DNA of 64,000 bases, from the NCBI RefSeq assembly GCF_022662535.1, contig NZ_JAKQYM010000004.1, positions 124,001 through 188,000 of the forward strand, in the 5' to 3' direction. Position 1 is the first letter of the stretch; each line of letters begins with the position of its first letter. The notes under the pieces were generated by a model that worked only from the letters and a program-made list of their open reading frames with translations, was not told where the DNA came from and searched no databases. Shown piece after piece: positions 31,175 to 40,647 of this stretch. The translations under genes were made by a program, and so were the position numbers. Origin of the DNA: Polaribacter marinus. Its GTDB lineage: Bacteria > Bacteroidota > Bacteroidia > Flavobacteriales > Flavobacteriaceae.

Positions 31175-33307
31175 TTAATGTTTTACAATTTCTGAAGAGG
31201 TTTGTAGTTTTAATTCGCTTAAAACATTTAAGGCTTCAGAAATGTACATATCTTTAGATAGATTTTTATGCCATGCCAATCTTTTGTCGGCTAAATCTTT
31301 ATTTTCTTTTAAAAGAGGTAATTCATATAAAGGAGACATAAATGTAAGATTCGATTTATAGTCGAAAACAGATTTAAACTTTTCTATTTCTTTTTCTTTT
31401 TCTTTGTTTTCTTTTAAAAACTTTTTATAATTAAGAGAGTAAGAAGTGTCTTCTTGATTTTCTTTTAACCATTTCGCATAATCATTTACTAATTTAAATT
31501 TAGTATCTGCAGCCACTCTTTCTTTACTGCGGTAAACCACATCAGCAAAATTAGAATAAGAATTTGTTTGTGTATAATTTGCTTGAGGAACTTTATCCCA
31601 TTTTAAGGCTCCTTTTAAATCTCTTTCTCCCAATTCCATGTAACTATATCTACTTGGAAGTGCAATGTCTGAATAAACACCTTCTCTTTGTGTAGAACCT
31701 CCATTGACTCTGTAGAATTTTTGAATAGTCATTTTTAAATAACCTAAGTCTTCTTGGTATTTTGGATAAAATTGATTGATAGGTAAAATATTTTGCACAG
31801 TTCCTTTACCATAAGTTTGATTTCCTCCAATAATTATAGCTCTTTTGTAATCTTGCATAGCAGCCGCAAAAATTTCTGAGGCAGAAGCAGAAAATTCATT
31901 AACTAAAACCACCAAAGCTCCGTCCCATTGCATTTTAGGGTCGATATCTTTTTTTATTATTGGGTCTTCTCCTCTGTATTTTACTTGTACAATTGGACCT
32001 TTATCAATAAATAAACCAGATATTTCTATGGCAGTTTTTAAAGAGCCACCACCATTATTTCTTAAGTCTACTATTAAACCAGCAACACCTTCTTGTTTTA
32101 AACGCTCTATTTCTTTCTCCATATCCTTTGCAGAATCTCTATAATTTTTTTCATCAAAATCTATGTAGAATTTTGGCAAATCTATAATTCCGAATTTCTT
32201 ACCGTTTTTTTCAACGATGCTAGATTTTACAAAAGTTTCTTCTAATTCTACAACATCTCTAATAATAGAAATTATTTGTGTAGAACCATCTACTTTTTTC
32301 TTAACGGTAAGTTTTACTTCTGTTCCTTTTTTTCCTTTAATAAATTTAATGGCATCATCTAAGCGCATACCTACAATATCTAAAGGTTCTTTATCTCCTT
32401 GGGCAACTTGCAAAATAATATCTCCGGCTTCTAAATCTCCTTGCTTCCAAGCGGGACCTCCAGAAACCAATTCAGAAACATGGGTGTATATTCCTTTTTT
32501 TTGAAGTCTAGCACCAATTCCTTCTAGCTTACCAGACATGTCTTGATCAAAACGTTCTTTTATTCTAGGAGCCATATAGGTAGTATGAGGGTCAAAAGCA
32601 CCAACCACACTATTTAAAAAAGTTGAAAACCAATCGTCATTTTCTAGTTCTTCAATTCTAATATAAAGTTCTTCCATGCTTTTAAGCACTTCTGCTCTTG
32701 CTTCTTTTTCAAAATCATAAAATGATTTTTTCTTGAAGTCTTTATCTTTTTTTGTTTTTTTTTCTTGGAGTTCAATTTTTTCTTGAATCCTGCTTAATGT
32801 GTTTAATTTTAGTTGTTTACGCCAGTAATCAATTAGCTCGTTTTCATTTTTTGCAAAAGAAATTTTATCGTAATCTACATCGATATTTTCATTTTTCTTA
32901 AAATTAAAAGGTTGTGCTAATATATGTGTATAATAAGATTTTGCATCTTTAATTTTTTCAAGAAATCTACCGTAAACTAAATTGTAAAATGAGACGTCAT
33001 CATTTAACAATTGATTGTCAATTTCATATTTGTACATAGAAAACTCTTTCAAGTCTTTTTGAGTAAAATAACGTTTACTAGGATCTAGGCCATCAATAAA
33101 ATCTTTATAAACTTGTTCAGAAAAATCATCATTCATTTCTTTAATAACAAAATGTCCTCGTGTTAAAATGTTTTTTAAAACATAAATTAAAACCTTATCC
33201 TTTTCAGGATCAGAGCTTTTTTTTGCACTTGATGCTTGTGTGGTAAAATTTGCTACTAGCAAAAATATTGCCACAAAAATAGAGGTAAACTTAAATTTCG
33301 TCTTCAT
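31175..33307 (-). CDS. prc: Carboxy-terminal processing peptidase (S41, tail-specific protease)
   Basis: A 710-residue periplasmic serine protease (signal peptide FKFTSIFVAIFLLVANFTTQAS). The N-terminal helical domain is followed by a PDZ domain (GIGARLQKKGIYTHVSELVS, residues ~266-350) and the S41 core with LPKFYIDF, GLIVDLRNNGGGSLKTAIEI, the catalytic serine in NEFSASASEIFAAAMQDY near residue 475 and lysine in GNQTYGKGTVQNI near 500. The C-terminal Prc-specific domain (KLVNDYAKWLKENQEDTSYS) is present. It trims or degrades exported proteins by their C termini. Transcribed alone, divergent from surE. Confidence 0.95.
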   Translation of the reverse strand: MKTKFKFTSIFVAIFLLVANFTTQASSAKKSSDPEKDKVLIYVLKNILTRGHFVIKEMNDDFSEQVYKDFIDGLDPSKRYFTQKDLKEFSMYKYEIDNQLLNDDVSFYNLVYGRFLEKIKDAKSYYTHILAQPFNFKKNENIDVDYDKISFAKNENELIDYWRKQLKLNTLSRIQEKIELQEKKTKKDKDFKKKSFYDFEKEARAEVLKSMEELYIRIEELENDDWFSTFLNSVVGAFDPHTTYMAPRIKERFDQDMSGKLEGIGARLQKKGIYTHVSELVSGGPAWKQGDLEAGDIILQVAQGDKEPLDIVGMRLDDAIKFIKGKKGTEVKLTVKKKVDGSTQIISIIRDVVELEETFVKSSIVEKNGKKFGIIDLPKFYIDFDEKNYRDSAKDMEKEIERLKQEGVAGLIVDLRNNGGGSLKTAIEISGLFIDKGPIVQVKYRGEDPIIKKDIDPKMQWDGALVVLVNEFSASASEIFAAAMQDYKRAIIIGGNQTYGKGTVQNILPINQFYPKYQEDLGYLKMTIQKFYRVNGGSTQREGVYSDIALPSRYSYMELGERDLKGALKWDKVPQANYTQTNSYSNFADVVYRSKERVAADTKFKLVNDYAKWLKENQEDTSYSLNYKKFLKENKEKEKEIEKFKSVFDYKSNLTFMSPLYELPLLKENKDLADKRLAWHKNLSKDMYISEALNVLSELKLQTSSEIVKH

Positions 33308-33481
33308 ATATCTTCTGTCGTATTTTTATTTTATAATTACTGAAAAGGGTCAGCTAAATTACTAAATTATTGCCAATTTTTTTTTGAATACTACTTTTCT
33401 TTAAAAGCTATACAATGTTACATAAATTTACAAAGTGATATTCTTTACAAAATGTTAAAAAGAAAATCGTATAAAATCAAT

Positions 33482-33489
33482 TACATTTG
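33482..33489 (+). promoter_or_regulatory. -7 box of the surE-lpxB operon promoter
   Basis: TACATTTG fits TAnnTTTG and lies 19 bases before ATG 33508. It overlaps the upstream in-frame TTG (33487), which argues against that TTG being the surE start. Confidence 0.55.
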
Positions 33490-33507
33490 TATTTAAAACA
33501 CAGAAAT

Positions 33508-34278
33508 ATGCAAGAAAAACCATTAATTTTAGTGACTAATGATGATGGCATTACCGCTCCAGGAATTAGAGCGCTTATAAAAATAATGAACAAAATTGGT
33601 GAAGTTGTGGTGGTTGCACCCGATAGTCCACAAAGTGGAATGGGACATGCAATTACTGTAGATAATGTATTGCACTGTAATCCGATAACAATAGACGATG
33701 GGCCTCAGTTAGAATATACCTGTTCTGGTACACCTGCAGATTGTGTTAAAATGGCTGTGAGTGAAATTCTAAATAAAAAACCAGATTTATGTGTTTCTGG
33801 GATAAACCACGGTTCAAACTCTTCTATAAATGTTATTTATTCTGGAACCATGAGTGCAGCTGTTGAAGCTGGTATAGAAGGTATTCCTGCAATTGGGTTT
33901 TCTTTATTAGACTTTAAATGGCATGCAGATTTTGTGCCTGCAGAAGAATATGTAAAAAACATTACGTTAAATGCACTTTTAAATGGGATGCCAGAAGGGA
34001 TTGTTTTAAACGTAAATATCCCTAATTTAAAGCAAGAAGAAATAAAAGGAGTAAAAGTTTGTAGACAGGCAAATGGTTTTTGGAAAGAAAATTTCGACAA
34101 ACGTAAAAGTCCTTTTGGAAAAGAATATTATTGGCTTTCTGGCGAATTTGTAAATAAAGATAAAGGACAAGATACAGACATTTATGCCTTAGAAAATGGT
34201 TATGTTTCTGTTGTTCCTGTTCAATTTGATATGACTGCACATCATATGATTCAAAAACTAAATTCTTGGGAACTGTAA
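33508..34278 (+). CDS. surE: SurE 5'/3'-nucleotidase
   Basis: A 256-residue nucleotidase counted from ATG 33508 (MQEKPLILVTNDDG); the seven codons before it lie in the -7 box. SurE hydrolyses nucleoside monophosphates and some polyphosphate with Mg2+/Mn2+. Metal site VTNDDGITAPGI (Asp-Asp near residues 10-11), PDSPQSGMGHAIT (Ser/Asn ligand loop), GTPADCVKMA and SGINHGSNSSINVIYSGTM (~96-114) are all intact. It is the first gene of an operon with a small membrane protein, lpxB and a cell-wall peptidase, a common order in flavobacteria. Confidence 0.95.
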   Translation: MQEKPLILVTNDDGITAPGIRALIKIMNKIGEVVVVAPDSPQSGMGHAITVDNVLHCNPITIDDGPQLEYTCSGTPADCVKMAVSEILNKKPDLCVSGINHGSNSSINVIYSGTMSAAVEAGIEGIPAIGFSLLDFKWHADFVPAEEYVKNITLNALLNGMPEGIVLNVNIPNLKQEEIKGVKVCRQANGFWKENFDKRKSPFGKEYYWLSGEFVNKDKGQDTDIYALENGYVSVVPVQFDMTAHHMIQKLNSWEL

Positions 34279-34553
34279 AAAAAAATATACTTATTGGTGT
34301 GCTCGTTTCACTTTTTGCAACATTTGGTGGAATTTTCTTGTATTTAGAATACTTTTCGCGTTTTGGCTTTTATGAAACGATAGATATGATTGTTGAAGGT
34401 AAATTATATGGAAAAGTACTGTCTTTAGCGGCAATTCCAAATTTGTTTGTATTCTTTATTTTTATCAAAAAAAAACAAGACAATAGAGCCAAGGGAGTGT
34501 TAATGGCTACTATTTTAATTGCTTTAATTACATTAATTTTAAAGTTTTTCTAA
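34266..34553 (+). CDS. Small membrane protein between surE and lpxB
   Basis: About 95 residues, with a TTG start at 34266 inside the end of surE (13-base overlap). Three hydrophobic helices are visible (ILIGVLVSLFATFGGIFLYL, VLSLAAIPNLFVFFIFIKK, GVLMATILIALITLILKFF). Its position between surE and lpxB is conserved in related genomes as far as I recall, but no function is known. Start choice is uncertain because there is no in-frame ATG early in the gene. One base separates its stop from lpxB. Confidence 0.7.
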   Translation: MGTVKKNILIGVLVSLFATFGGIFLYLEYFSRFGFYETIDMIVEGKLYGKVLSLAAIPNLFVFFIFIKKKQDNRAKGVLMATILIALITLILKFF

Positions 34554-34554
34554 C

Positions 34555-35670
34555 ATGAAATATTATATTATTGTTGGTGAAGCATCAGGAGATTTACACG
34601 GTTCTAATTTAATGAAAGCTTTGTATAAAGAAGATGCCAATGCAGAGATACGTTTTTGGGGAGGTGATTTAATGCAGGAAGTAGGCGGCACTTTAGTTAA
34701 ACACTATAAAGAAAGAGCCTTTATGGGGTTTATAGAAGTGTTATTAAATCTTTCTAAAGTTTTAGGATTTATAAAATTTTGTAAAAAAGATATCTCAGAA
34801 TTCAATCCGGATGTCATTATTTTTATAGACAATTCTGGTTTTAATTTACGTATTGCAAAGTGGGCAAAAGAAAAGGGTTTTAGAACAAATTATTATATTT
34901 CTCCTCAAGTATGGGCAAGTAGATCTGCTAGGGTAAAAGATATTAAAAGAGATATCGATAAAATGTTTGTAATTCTTCCTTTTGAAAAAGAGTTTTACAA
35001 AAAATACAATTACGAAGTTTCATTTGTTGGTCATCCTTTAATTGATGGCATTGCGGGAAGAAAACAAGTTGATGAACAGGTTTTTAGAAAAGAAAATAAA
35101 CTAAATAATAAACCTATAATAGCATTATTACCAGGAAGTAGAAAACAAGAAATAACAAAAATGTTATCTGTTATGTTGTCTTTGGTTGATGATTTTTCGG
35201 ATTATCAATTTGTAATTGCAGGAGCTCCAAGTCAAGATTACAGTTTTTATCAACAAATAATTGGCAATAGAAAAGTACACTTTATCAACAATAAAACTTA
35301 CGATTTATTAAGTATTTCTTATGCAGCTTTAGTTGCCTCTGGAACTGCAACTTTAGAAACAGCATTATTTAAAGTGCCCCAAGTTGTATGCTATAAAGGA
35401 AGTGCAATTTCGTATCAAATAGCAAAGCGAATAATCACTTTAAAATTCATTTCATTAGTAAATTTAATTATGGATAAAGAAGTGGTAAAAGAGTTAATTC
35501 AGAACGATTTTACTAAAAGAAACTTAAAGCAAGAGTTTATTAAGATTCTCGATGAAGCTTCAAGAGAAAAAATGTTTTTAAGCTATTTTGAATTAGAAAA
35601 GAAACTAGGAGGAAAAGGAGCATCTGCAAAAGTTGCAAAACAAATAGTGTCTAATTTGAAAGCAACTTAA
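34555..35670 (+). CDS. lpxB: Lipid-A-disaccharide synthase
   Basis: A 371-residue glycosyltransferase of family GT19. LpxB joins lipid X and UDP-2,3-diacylglucosamine into the lipid A disaccharide at the inner membrane. It begins YYIIVGEASGDLHGSNLMKA, the family signature, with FMGFIEVL, FIDNSGFNLRIAKWAK, YYISPQVWASRSARVK (~116-131) and FVGHPLIDGIAG, then the UDP-sugar site ALLPGSRKQEITK (~194-206), GTATLETALFKVPQVVCYKG (~266-285). Full length. In the surE operon, with the NlpC/P60 gene 4 bases after it. Confidence 0.95.
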   Translation: MKYYIIVGEASGDLHGSNLMKALYKEDANAEIRFWGGDLMQEVGGTLVKHYKERAFMGFIEVLLNLSKVLGFIKFCKKDISEFNPDVIIFIDNSGFNLRIAKWAKEKGFRTNYYISPQVWASRSARVKDIKRDIDKMFVILPFEKEFYKKYNYEVSFVGHPLIDGIAGRKQVDEQVFRKENKLNNKPIIALLPGSRKQEITKMLSVMLSLVDDFSDYQFVIAGAPSQDYSFYQQIIGNRKVHFINNKTYDLLSISYAALVASGTATLETALFKVPQVVCYKGSAISYQIAKRIITLKFISLVNLIMDKEVVKELIQNDFTKRNLKQEFIKILDEASREKMFLSYFELEKKLGGKGASAKVAKQIVSNLKAT

Positions 35671-35673
35671 GAG

Positions 35674-36153
35674 GTGAGAAAAGTACTTTTTTTATTGTTT
35701 TTTTTTTCAATTTTGATGAGTTCTTGCTCGTCATCAAAAAAGCTAGTTAAAAATGATGAAAGGCAGAGCTCTAAAGTAGATAAAATTGTAGCAAACGCAA
35801 TTAAGTACAAAGGAGTAAGGTATAAATATGGAGGAACCACAACAAAAGGAATGGATTGTTCTGGTGTGCTTTATGTTGCGTTTGGAAAAGAGAACGTGCA
35901 ATTACCAAGGGTATCTAAAGAGATGGCAAAAAAAGGCAGTAAAATTTCATTGTCTAAAGCCAAAAAAGGAAATTTGTTGTTTTTTAAAACCAATAAAAAT
36001 AGCAATAGAATAAATCATGTTGGTTTAATTGTATCCGTTAAAAACGGAGAAATCCACTTTATTCACTCTACAACCTCTAGAGGAGTCATTGTTTCTTCTT
36101 TATCAGAAAACTATTGGAAAAAAGCTTTTATTAAAGCTACTAAGGTTCTGTAA
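35674..36153 (+). CDS. C40 family NlpC/P60 peptidase, lipoprotein
   Basis: A 159-residue lipoprotein from GTG 35674 (GAGGTGAG ahead acts as ribosome-binding region). Signal peptide with lipobox LMSSC at ~17. The catalytic triad is complete: Cys in KGMDCSGVLYVAF (~residue 66), His in NRINHVGLIVS (~113) and His in HFIHSTTSRGV (~128). It cleaves peptide bonds in peptidoglycan, usually after D-Glu/meso-DAP, in the periplasm. It follows lpxB and precedes comEC with 38 bases between. Confidence 0.92.
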   Translation: MRKVLFLLFFFSILMSSCSSSKKLVKNDERQSSKVDKIVANAIKYKGVRYKYGGTTTKGMDCSGVLYVAFGKENVQLPRVSKEMAKKGSKISLSKAKKGNLLFFKTNKNSNRINHVGLIVSVKNGEIHFIHSTTSRGVIVSSLSENYWKKAFIKATKVL

Positions 36154-36191
36154 TTCTTTTTTTTAATTTTTTTTTGTAGCTTTATCTTGCA

Positions 36192-38207
36192 ATGAAAAGG
36201 CTATTTAATTATTTACCCATGCACTTTTTAGTGCTTCTTGTTTTGGGGATTATTATTCAGTATTACACAGGTTTTTGGCAATTAAAATTTGTAGAAACCT
36301 TTATTGTTTTTTTGATTTTAATGATTTCCTTGTATACTTTTAAAAACAAGGTTTTAAGAACAATTTTAAGTTTTTTAATTTTCTTTTTACTAGGTGTCTT
36401 TACTACTTTTACTAACGATGATAGAAATTATAGTAATTATTATCAGTATCATTTACAAGATAAATCAGCTATAATTTTAAGAATAAAAAAAATATTAAAA
36501 CCTGGAAACTATTATTATAAGTACGAAGCTGATGTAGTAAAAGTTGATGAAAAGAAAACAAAAGGATCTGTATTATTAAATATAAAAAAAGATAGCCTTT
36601 TTAATGGAGTAGAAGTAGATTATCAAATATATCTTTGTACAAAATTAAAAGAATTAATCCCACCTTTAAATCCGCATCAATTTAATTACAAATCATACTT
36701 ATCAAAACAAGGGATTCACCATCAGATTTTTATTGATAGGAGTCAATTTTTGAAGTTAAAATCGGTTTCATTTTCTTTACTTGGATTTTCTGCAAAGTTT
36801 AGAAGTGCTGTTCAAAAATCATTAAAAAAATACTCATTTTCAAATGATGTATTGGCTGTCATTAATGCTTTGTTATTAGGGCAAAGGCAAGACATTTCTA
36901 AAGAACTTATCGAAGATTATTCTCGTGCAGGTGGCATACATATTTTAGCAGTTTCTGGTTTACATGTTGGTGTTTTGTTATCGATTTTATCTTTTCTTTT
37001 TAAGCCTCTTGAAAATTTTAAAAAAGGAAAGGTTTTTAAAACAATTTTTGTGGTTTTGTCTCTTTGGATGTTTGCTTTTGTAGCAGGACTTTCTGCTTCT
37101 GTTGTAAGGGCAGTAACGATGTTTACTTTTTTAGCAGTTGGTCAATCTCTTCAACGTAAAAATGTAGTTTTTTTTTCACTGATATCTTCTATGCTTTTCT
37201 TACTAATATTAAAGCCAATGTTTTTGTTTGACGTAGGTTTTCAATTAAGTTATTTAGCCGTTTTTGGAATTGTATGGATTCAACCAAAACTCTATGCAAT
37301 TTGGAAGATAAAATTGAAAGGGTTTGATTTTTTTTGGAAATTATTTACCGTTTCTATTGCTGCGCAAGTAGGAGTTTTATTATTAAGTATTTATTATTTC
37401 CATCAGTTTCCAGGATTGTTTTTTGTGTCTAATTTAGTGATTATTCCTTTTTTAGGAATTATTTTAGGATGTGGTATAGGTGTTATCATTCTTGCAATTT
37501 TTAACATTTTACCTTCATTTCTTGCAAATATTTATGCAACAATTATTTCTTGGATGAATGCTTTTGTAAGTTGGATTTCTCATCAAGAAAATTTTCTTTT
37601 TAAAGAATTATATCTTTCTTTTTTAATGATGATTACTTGCTACGTTTTTATGTTTTTGGGCTTGCAGTTTATTATAAAAAAAAGAGCAAAAATTTTGCAG
37701 TATTTTTTACTTTCTATTGTTTTTGTTCAAGTTGTTTTTTTGTTAGAGAAACGTCAAAATAAAATAAAAAAGGAGTTCGTTGTTTTTCATAAAAGTAGAA
37801 AATCTATCATAGGAAATAGATTAGGGAATAGTTTATTTTTAGCTCATAGTCGAGATAGTTTATTGATAAAAGAAAATAGTATTCAACAATACAAATTGGT
37901 AGAAGGAATTCGTGAAGTTAAAGTAATAGATTTTAAAAATATCTTAAAGTTTAATGATGCTACAATTGTATTAGTAGATAGTTTGGGAGTTTATAAACTA
38001 GAAAATTTAATAAAACCCATTGTTGTTCTTCAATATTCACCAAAAATTAATTTGAGGAGACTAATTAAAAAATTACAACCCACTATTATTATAGCAGATG
38101 GATCTAATTATAAAAGTTATATAAATAGATGGAAATTAATTGGCAAAGATGAAGGCCTGCCTTTTCATTATACAGGAGAAAAAGGTGCGTTTGTTTTAAG
38201 GGAGTAA
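36192..38207 (+). CDS. comEC: ComEC/Rec2 family DNA-uptake channel
   Basis: A 671-residue polytopic protein. It has the N-terminal DUF4131 region (two helices, then a beta-rich section ~60-180), and the Competence domain with ALLLGQRQDISKELIEDYSR and GGIHILAVSGLHVGVLLSIL (residues ~226-265), RKNVVFFSLISSMLFLLILK and FDVGFQLSYLAVFGIVW. The C-terminal part, where Gram-positive ComEC has a metallo-beta-lactamase nuclease domain, is short here (~170 residues, no HxHxDH motif), as usual in Bacteroidota. It is predicted to bring single-stranded DNA across the inner membrane during natural transformation. Confidence 0.9.
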   Translation: MKRLFNYLPMHFLVLLVLGIIIQYYTGFWQLKFVETFIVFLILMISLYTFKNKVLRTILSFLIFFLLGVFTTFTNDDRNYSNYYQYHLQDKSAIILRIKKILKPGNYYYKYEADVVKVDEKKTKGSVLLNIKKDSLFNGVEVDYQIYLCTKLKELIPPLNPHQFNYKSYLSKQGIHHQIFIDRSQFLKLKSVSFSLLGFSAKFRSAVQKSLKKYSFSNDVLAVINALLLGQRQDISKELIEDYSRAGGIHILAVSGLHVGVLLSILSFLFKPLENFKKGKVFKTIFVVLSLWMFAFVAGLSASVVRAVTMFTFLAVGQSLQRKNVVFFSLISSMLFLLILKPMFLFDVGFQLSYLAVFGIVWIQPKLYAIWKIKLKGFDFFWKLFTVSIAAQVGVLLLSIYYFHQFPGLFFVSNLVIIPFLGIILGCGIGVIILAIFNILPSFLANIYATIISWMNAFVSWISHQENFLFKELYLSFLMMITCYVFMFLGLQFIIKKRAKILQYFLLSIVFVQVVFLLEKRQNKIKKEFVVFHKSRKSIIGNRLGNSLFLAHSRDSLLIKENSIQQYKLVEGIREVKVIDFKNILKFNDATIVLVDSLGVYKLENLIKPIVVLQYSPKINLRRLIKKLQPTIIIADGSNYKSYINRWKLIGKDEGLPFHYTGEKGAFVLRE

Positions 38208-38227
38208 CGACTCTTTTTAGCACTAAA

Positions 38228-38710
38228 TTATTTGCTTACTTTTACGTGTTTTTGATTATAGGAAATCAACTTTTTTTTAAGAACCCTTTTTGAAAGATAA
38301 CCGGGTAATTTATAAAGGATCTCTTCTTTATTGTTCATAAAAACGGTAGTTGGATAAGATAGTTTTCCTTCAGTTAAAACAGCAGCTAATTCATGAAATT
38401 GACTTCTGCCTTTTTTTTGGTATTTAAAAGTATAATCTTTGTAAGTAATGTCTTTTTTACCTTCTCCATTTAGTTTTATAGCATAAAAATTTTCATTAAC
38501 ATAATTAATGATTTCTTTATCTGAATAAGTTTCTTCATCCATTTTTTTACACCATCCACACCAATTCGCATAAATAGAAATTAAAATTGGTTTAGGTTTT
38601 TTTTCATTCAATTCAATAGCCTTTTCAAAAGAAAGCCAATTGATCTTATCTTGAGCCTTTAAAGCAAAACTCAATAAGAAAAACGTAAAAAGGAAAATAA
38701 TTTTTTTCAT
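38228..38710 (-). CDS. Exported thioredoxin-fold protein (WCGWC)
   Basis: A 160-residue protein with a signal peptide (KKIIFLFTFFLLSFALKAQ), then a thioredoxin domain: ISIYANWCGWCKKMDEETYS with the redox Cys pair CGWC at residues ~51-54, and LSYPTTVFMNNKEEIL with the cis-Pro near ~112. It is probably a periplasmic disulfide reductase of the DUF255/Thioredoxin_7 kind. Convergent with comEC (20 bases between stops) and alone in its transcript. Similar in size to the redox-operon thioredoxin at 2924 but the two differ outside the active site. Confidence 0.88.
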   Translation of the reverse strand: MKKIIFLFTFFLLSFALKAQDKINWLSFEKAIELNEKKPKPILISIYANWCGWCKKMDEETYSDKEIINYVNENFYAIKLNGEGKKDITYKDYTFKYQKKGRSQFHELAAVLTEGKLSYPTTVFMNNKEEILYKLPGYLSKRVLKKKLISYNQKHVKVSK

Positions 38711-38750
38711 GTTTTTATAGTCGCAAAGTATGTGCCAAATTTACAAAAAA

Positions 38751-38783
38751 AAATAAAAGCATCGGTTTTCGATGCTTTTATTT
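38751..38783 (-). terminator. Terminator of the POT gene
   Basis: A perfect 14-base stem, AAATAAAAGCATCG with CGATGCTTTTATTT around GTTTT. Read on the minus strand it follows the POT stop codon by about 20 bases and continues into a T-rich tract. Confidence 0.85.
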
Positions 38784-38802
38784 AAATTTATAAAAGGTTT
38801 AA

Positions 38803-40572
38803 TTATTTTACTCCATGCATTAATTTTTTTATAACAGGATATAATATTGCAGATAAAACAGCTAAGCCAAATGATATAAAAGTCAATAGCCAGAAAAAGC
38901 TACTCAATCCTTTTTCCTGAGCGATTGCTTCTGAAGATTCAGCAAATACACCTGCTAATTTCATTCCAATTGCAACAGCTAAATACCAAACACCAAACAT
39001 AAATGCAATCATACGTGCTGGTACTAATTTAGAAACATAAGATAAAGCTACAGGAGATACACATAATTCTCCCATTGTGTGAAATAAATAAACTAAAACT
39101 AGCCAAATAATACTTACAGAAGCAGTTTTTGCTCCAGGTTCAATGCCACCAGCTCCAATCGCAATAACTGCCATTCCTAAGCCTAATAATCCCATTCCAA
39201 TAGCCCACTTCATATTTGCATTAGGATTGTATTTGCTTTCCCACCATTTAGAAAATAATGGAGCTAAAGTAATGATGTAGAGAGAATTTAAAACTGAAAA
39301 CCAAGAAGCAGGAATTTCTGCTGTATCTTTTTGAAATTCTTTTGATAACATACCAATAGCAATTATCCAAATAAGAAGAAAACTAATAGATAAAAAGATG
39401 TTAGACCACTTGTATTTTGCAAATGTTTTTTGAAAAAGTAAATATAAAACCCAAGTTATAATTCCCAACGGAATCAAAGTCATAAGTGAATTTATAATTT
39501 TAAAAATAAAACCAGCATTTCCTTCTAAAACTCTATCTGTATAGTCTCTAGCAAAAACGGTTAATGAACTTGGAGATTGTTCAAAGATAGCCCAAAAGAA
39601 GATGGTAATAAAAGCAAAGAACATTACAGCTAACATTCTGTCTCTTAAAATTGGAGTGTATTTAGGTATTCTGATTATTAGTAAAACTACAAATAATACA
39701 AAAGCCACAATTATTGCTATTGTTGATCCAGCATATCCCATAAATTCAAATGGAAAAATATTATATTTTCCTTCGGATATTTTTGAAATTGGATCATTGA
39801 AAATCCACAATAAACCTAGAAGTGAAGAACATAATATTAATAATTTTTGAATTCCTGTAAAAGGATTTCTTTGCTCTTCATCTATTATTTTTTTGTCATT
39901 ATTAATTAGTGTATCAATAACATCTTCGTCTTTATCTTTAGGAGTTAAACCAATATCTCCAAAAATATTTTGAGCATACCAAAATTGTAATAAGCCAAAT
40001 AACATAAAAATTCCTGCAACTCCAAATCCCCATGACCAACCAATTTTTTCACCTAAATAACCACAAAGAAGAATTCCTAAAAAAGCTCCTGCATTTACCC
40101 CCATATAAAAGATAGTATAAGCACCATCTTTTTTTTCTGGTTTTTCTGCATACATTTCAGATATAATTGAAGTCATATTAGGCTTAAAGAAACCGCTACC
40201 AATAACTAATAAGCCAAGTCCTACATAAATAAAAAATGAAGTTTCTACAGCCATACAAGCATGTCCAAGGGTCATTAATAAAGCACCAATAACCACAGCT
40301 TTTCTAATTCCGATTACGTTATCTGCAAAATACCCACCAACCATAGTTGATAAATAGACTAAAGAAGTATAAGTTCCAAAAATGGCAAAGGCCCATTCTC
40401 TAGGCCAACCCCAACCATCATCTAGTAAAGAAGCCGTAAAAAAAAGTACCAAAAGCGCACGCATTCCATAGTATGAAAAACGTTCCCACATTTCAGTAAA
40501 GAATAAAACGAATAACCCTGCCGGGTGCCCTAAAACTTTGTCTTTAAAAAGACTTTCAAGATTTGTACTCAT
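38803..40572 (-). CDS. POT/PTR family peptide transporter (1)
   Basis: A 589-residue proton-coupled oligopeptide transporter of the MFS class. The N terminus has VLFFTEMWERFSYYGMRALL, the ExxERFxYY proton-coupling motif on helix 1 (residues ~22-41), followed by GGYFADNVIGIRKAVVIGAL (the PTR signature region) and GFFKPNMTSIISEMY. Some 12-14 helices are predicted, with a central insertion. It imports di- and tripeptides using the proton gradient. It lies next to a second POT gene and a DPP-IV-type peptidase, all on the minus strand, forming a peptide-use cluster. Confidence 0.93.
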   Translation of the reverse strand: MSTNLESLFKDKVLGHPAGLFVLFFTEMWERFSYYGMRALLVLFFTASLLDDGWGWPREWAFAIFGTYTSLVYLSTMVGGYFADNVIGIRKAVVIGALLMTLGHACMAVETSFFIYVGLGLLVIGSGFFKPNMTSIISEMYAEKPEKKDGAYTIFYMGVNAGAFLGILLCGYLGEKIGWSWGFGVAGIFMLFGLLQFWYAQNIFGDIGLTPKDKDEDVIDTLINNDKKIIDEEQRNPFTGIQKLLILCSSLLGLLWIFNDPISKISEGKYNIFPFEFMGYAGSTIAIIVAFVLFVVLLIIRIPKYTPILRDRMLAVMFFAFITIFFWAIFEQSPSSLTVFARDYTDRVLEGNAGFIFKIINSLMTLIPLGIITWVLYLLFQKTFAKYKWSNIFLSISFLLIWIIAIGMLSKEFQKDTAEIPASWFSVLNSLYIITLAPLFSKWWESKYNPNANMKWAIGMGLLGLGMAVIAIGAGGIEPGAKTASVSIIWLVLVYLFHTMGELCVSPVALSYVSKLVPARMIAFMFGVWYLAVAIGMKLAGVFAESSEAIAQEKGLSSFFWLLTFISFGLAVLSAILYPVIKKLMHGVK

Positions 40573-40647
40573 AAAATTTATTTTAATTTATATAGAAATA
40601 GAAAATCTTAATAACATTAGTTAAAAAAGATTTTAATATGCCTTGTT

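Noticed and set aside
33487..33507. TTG start for surE seven codons upstream
   Set aside because: The TTG is part of the TACATTTG promoter box, and SurE proteins start shortly before the VTNDDG motif.
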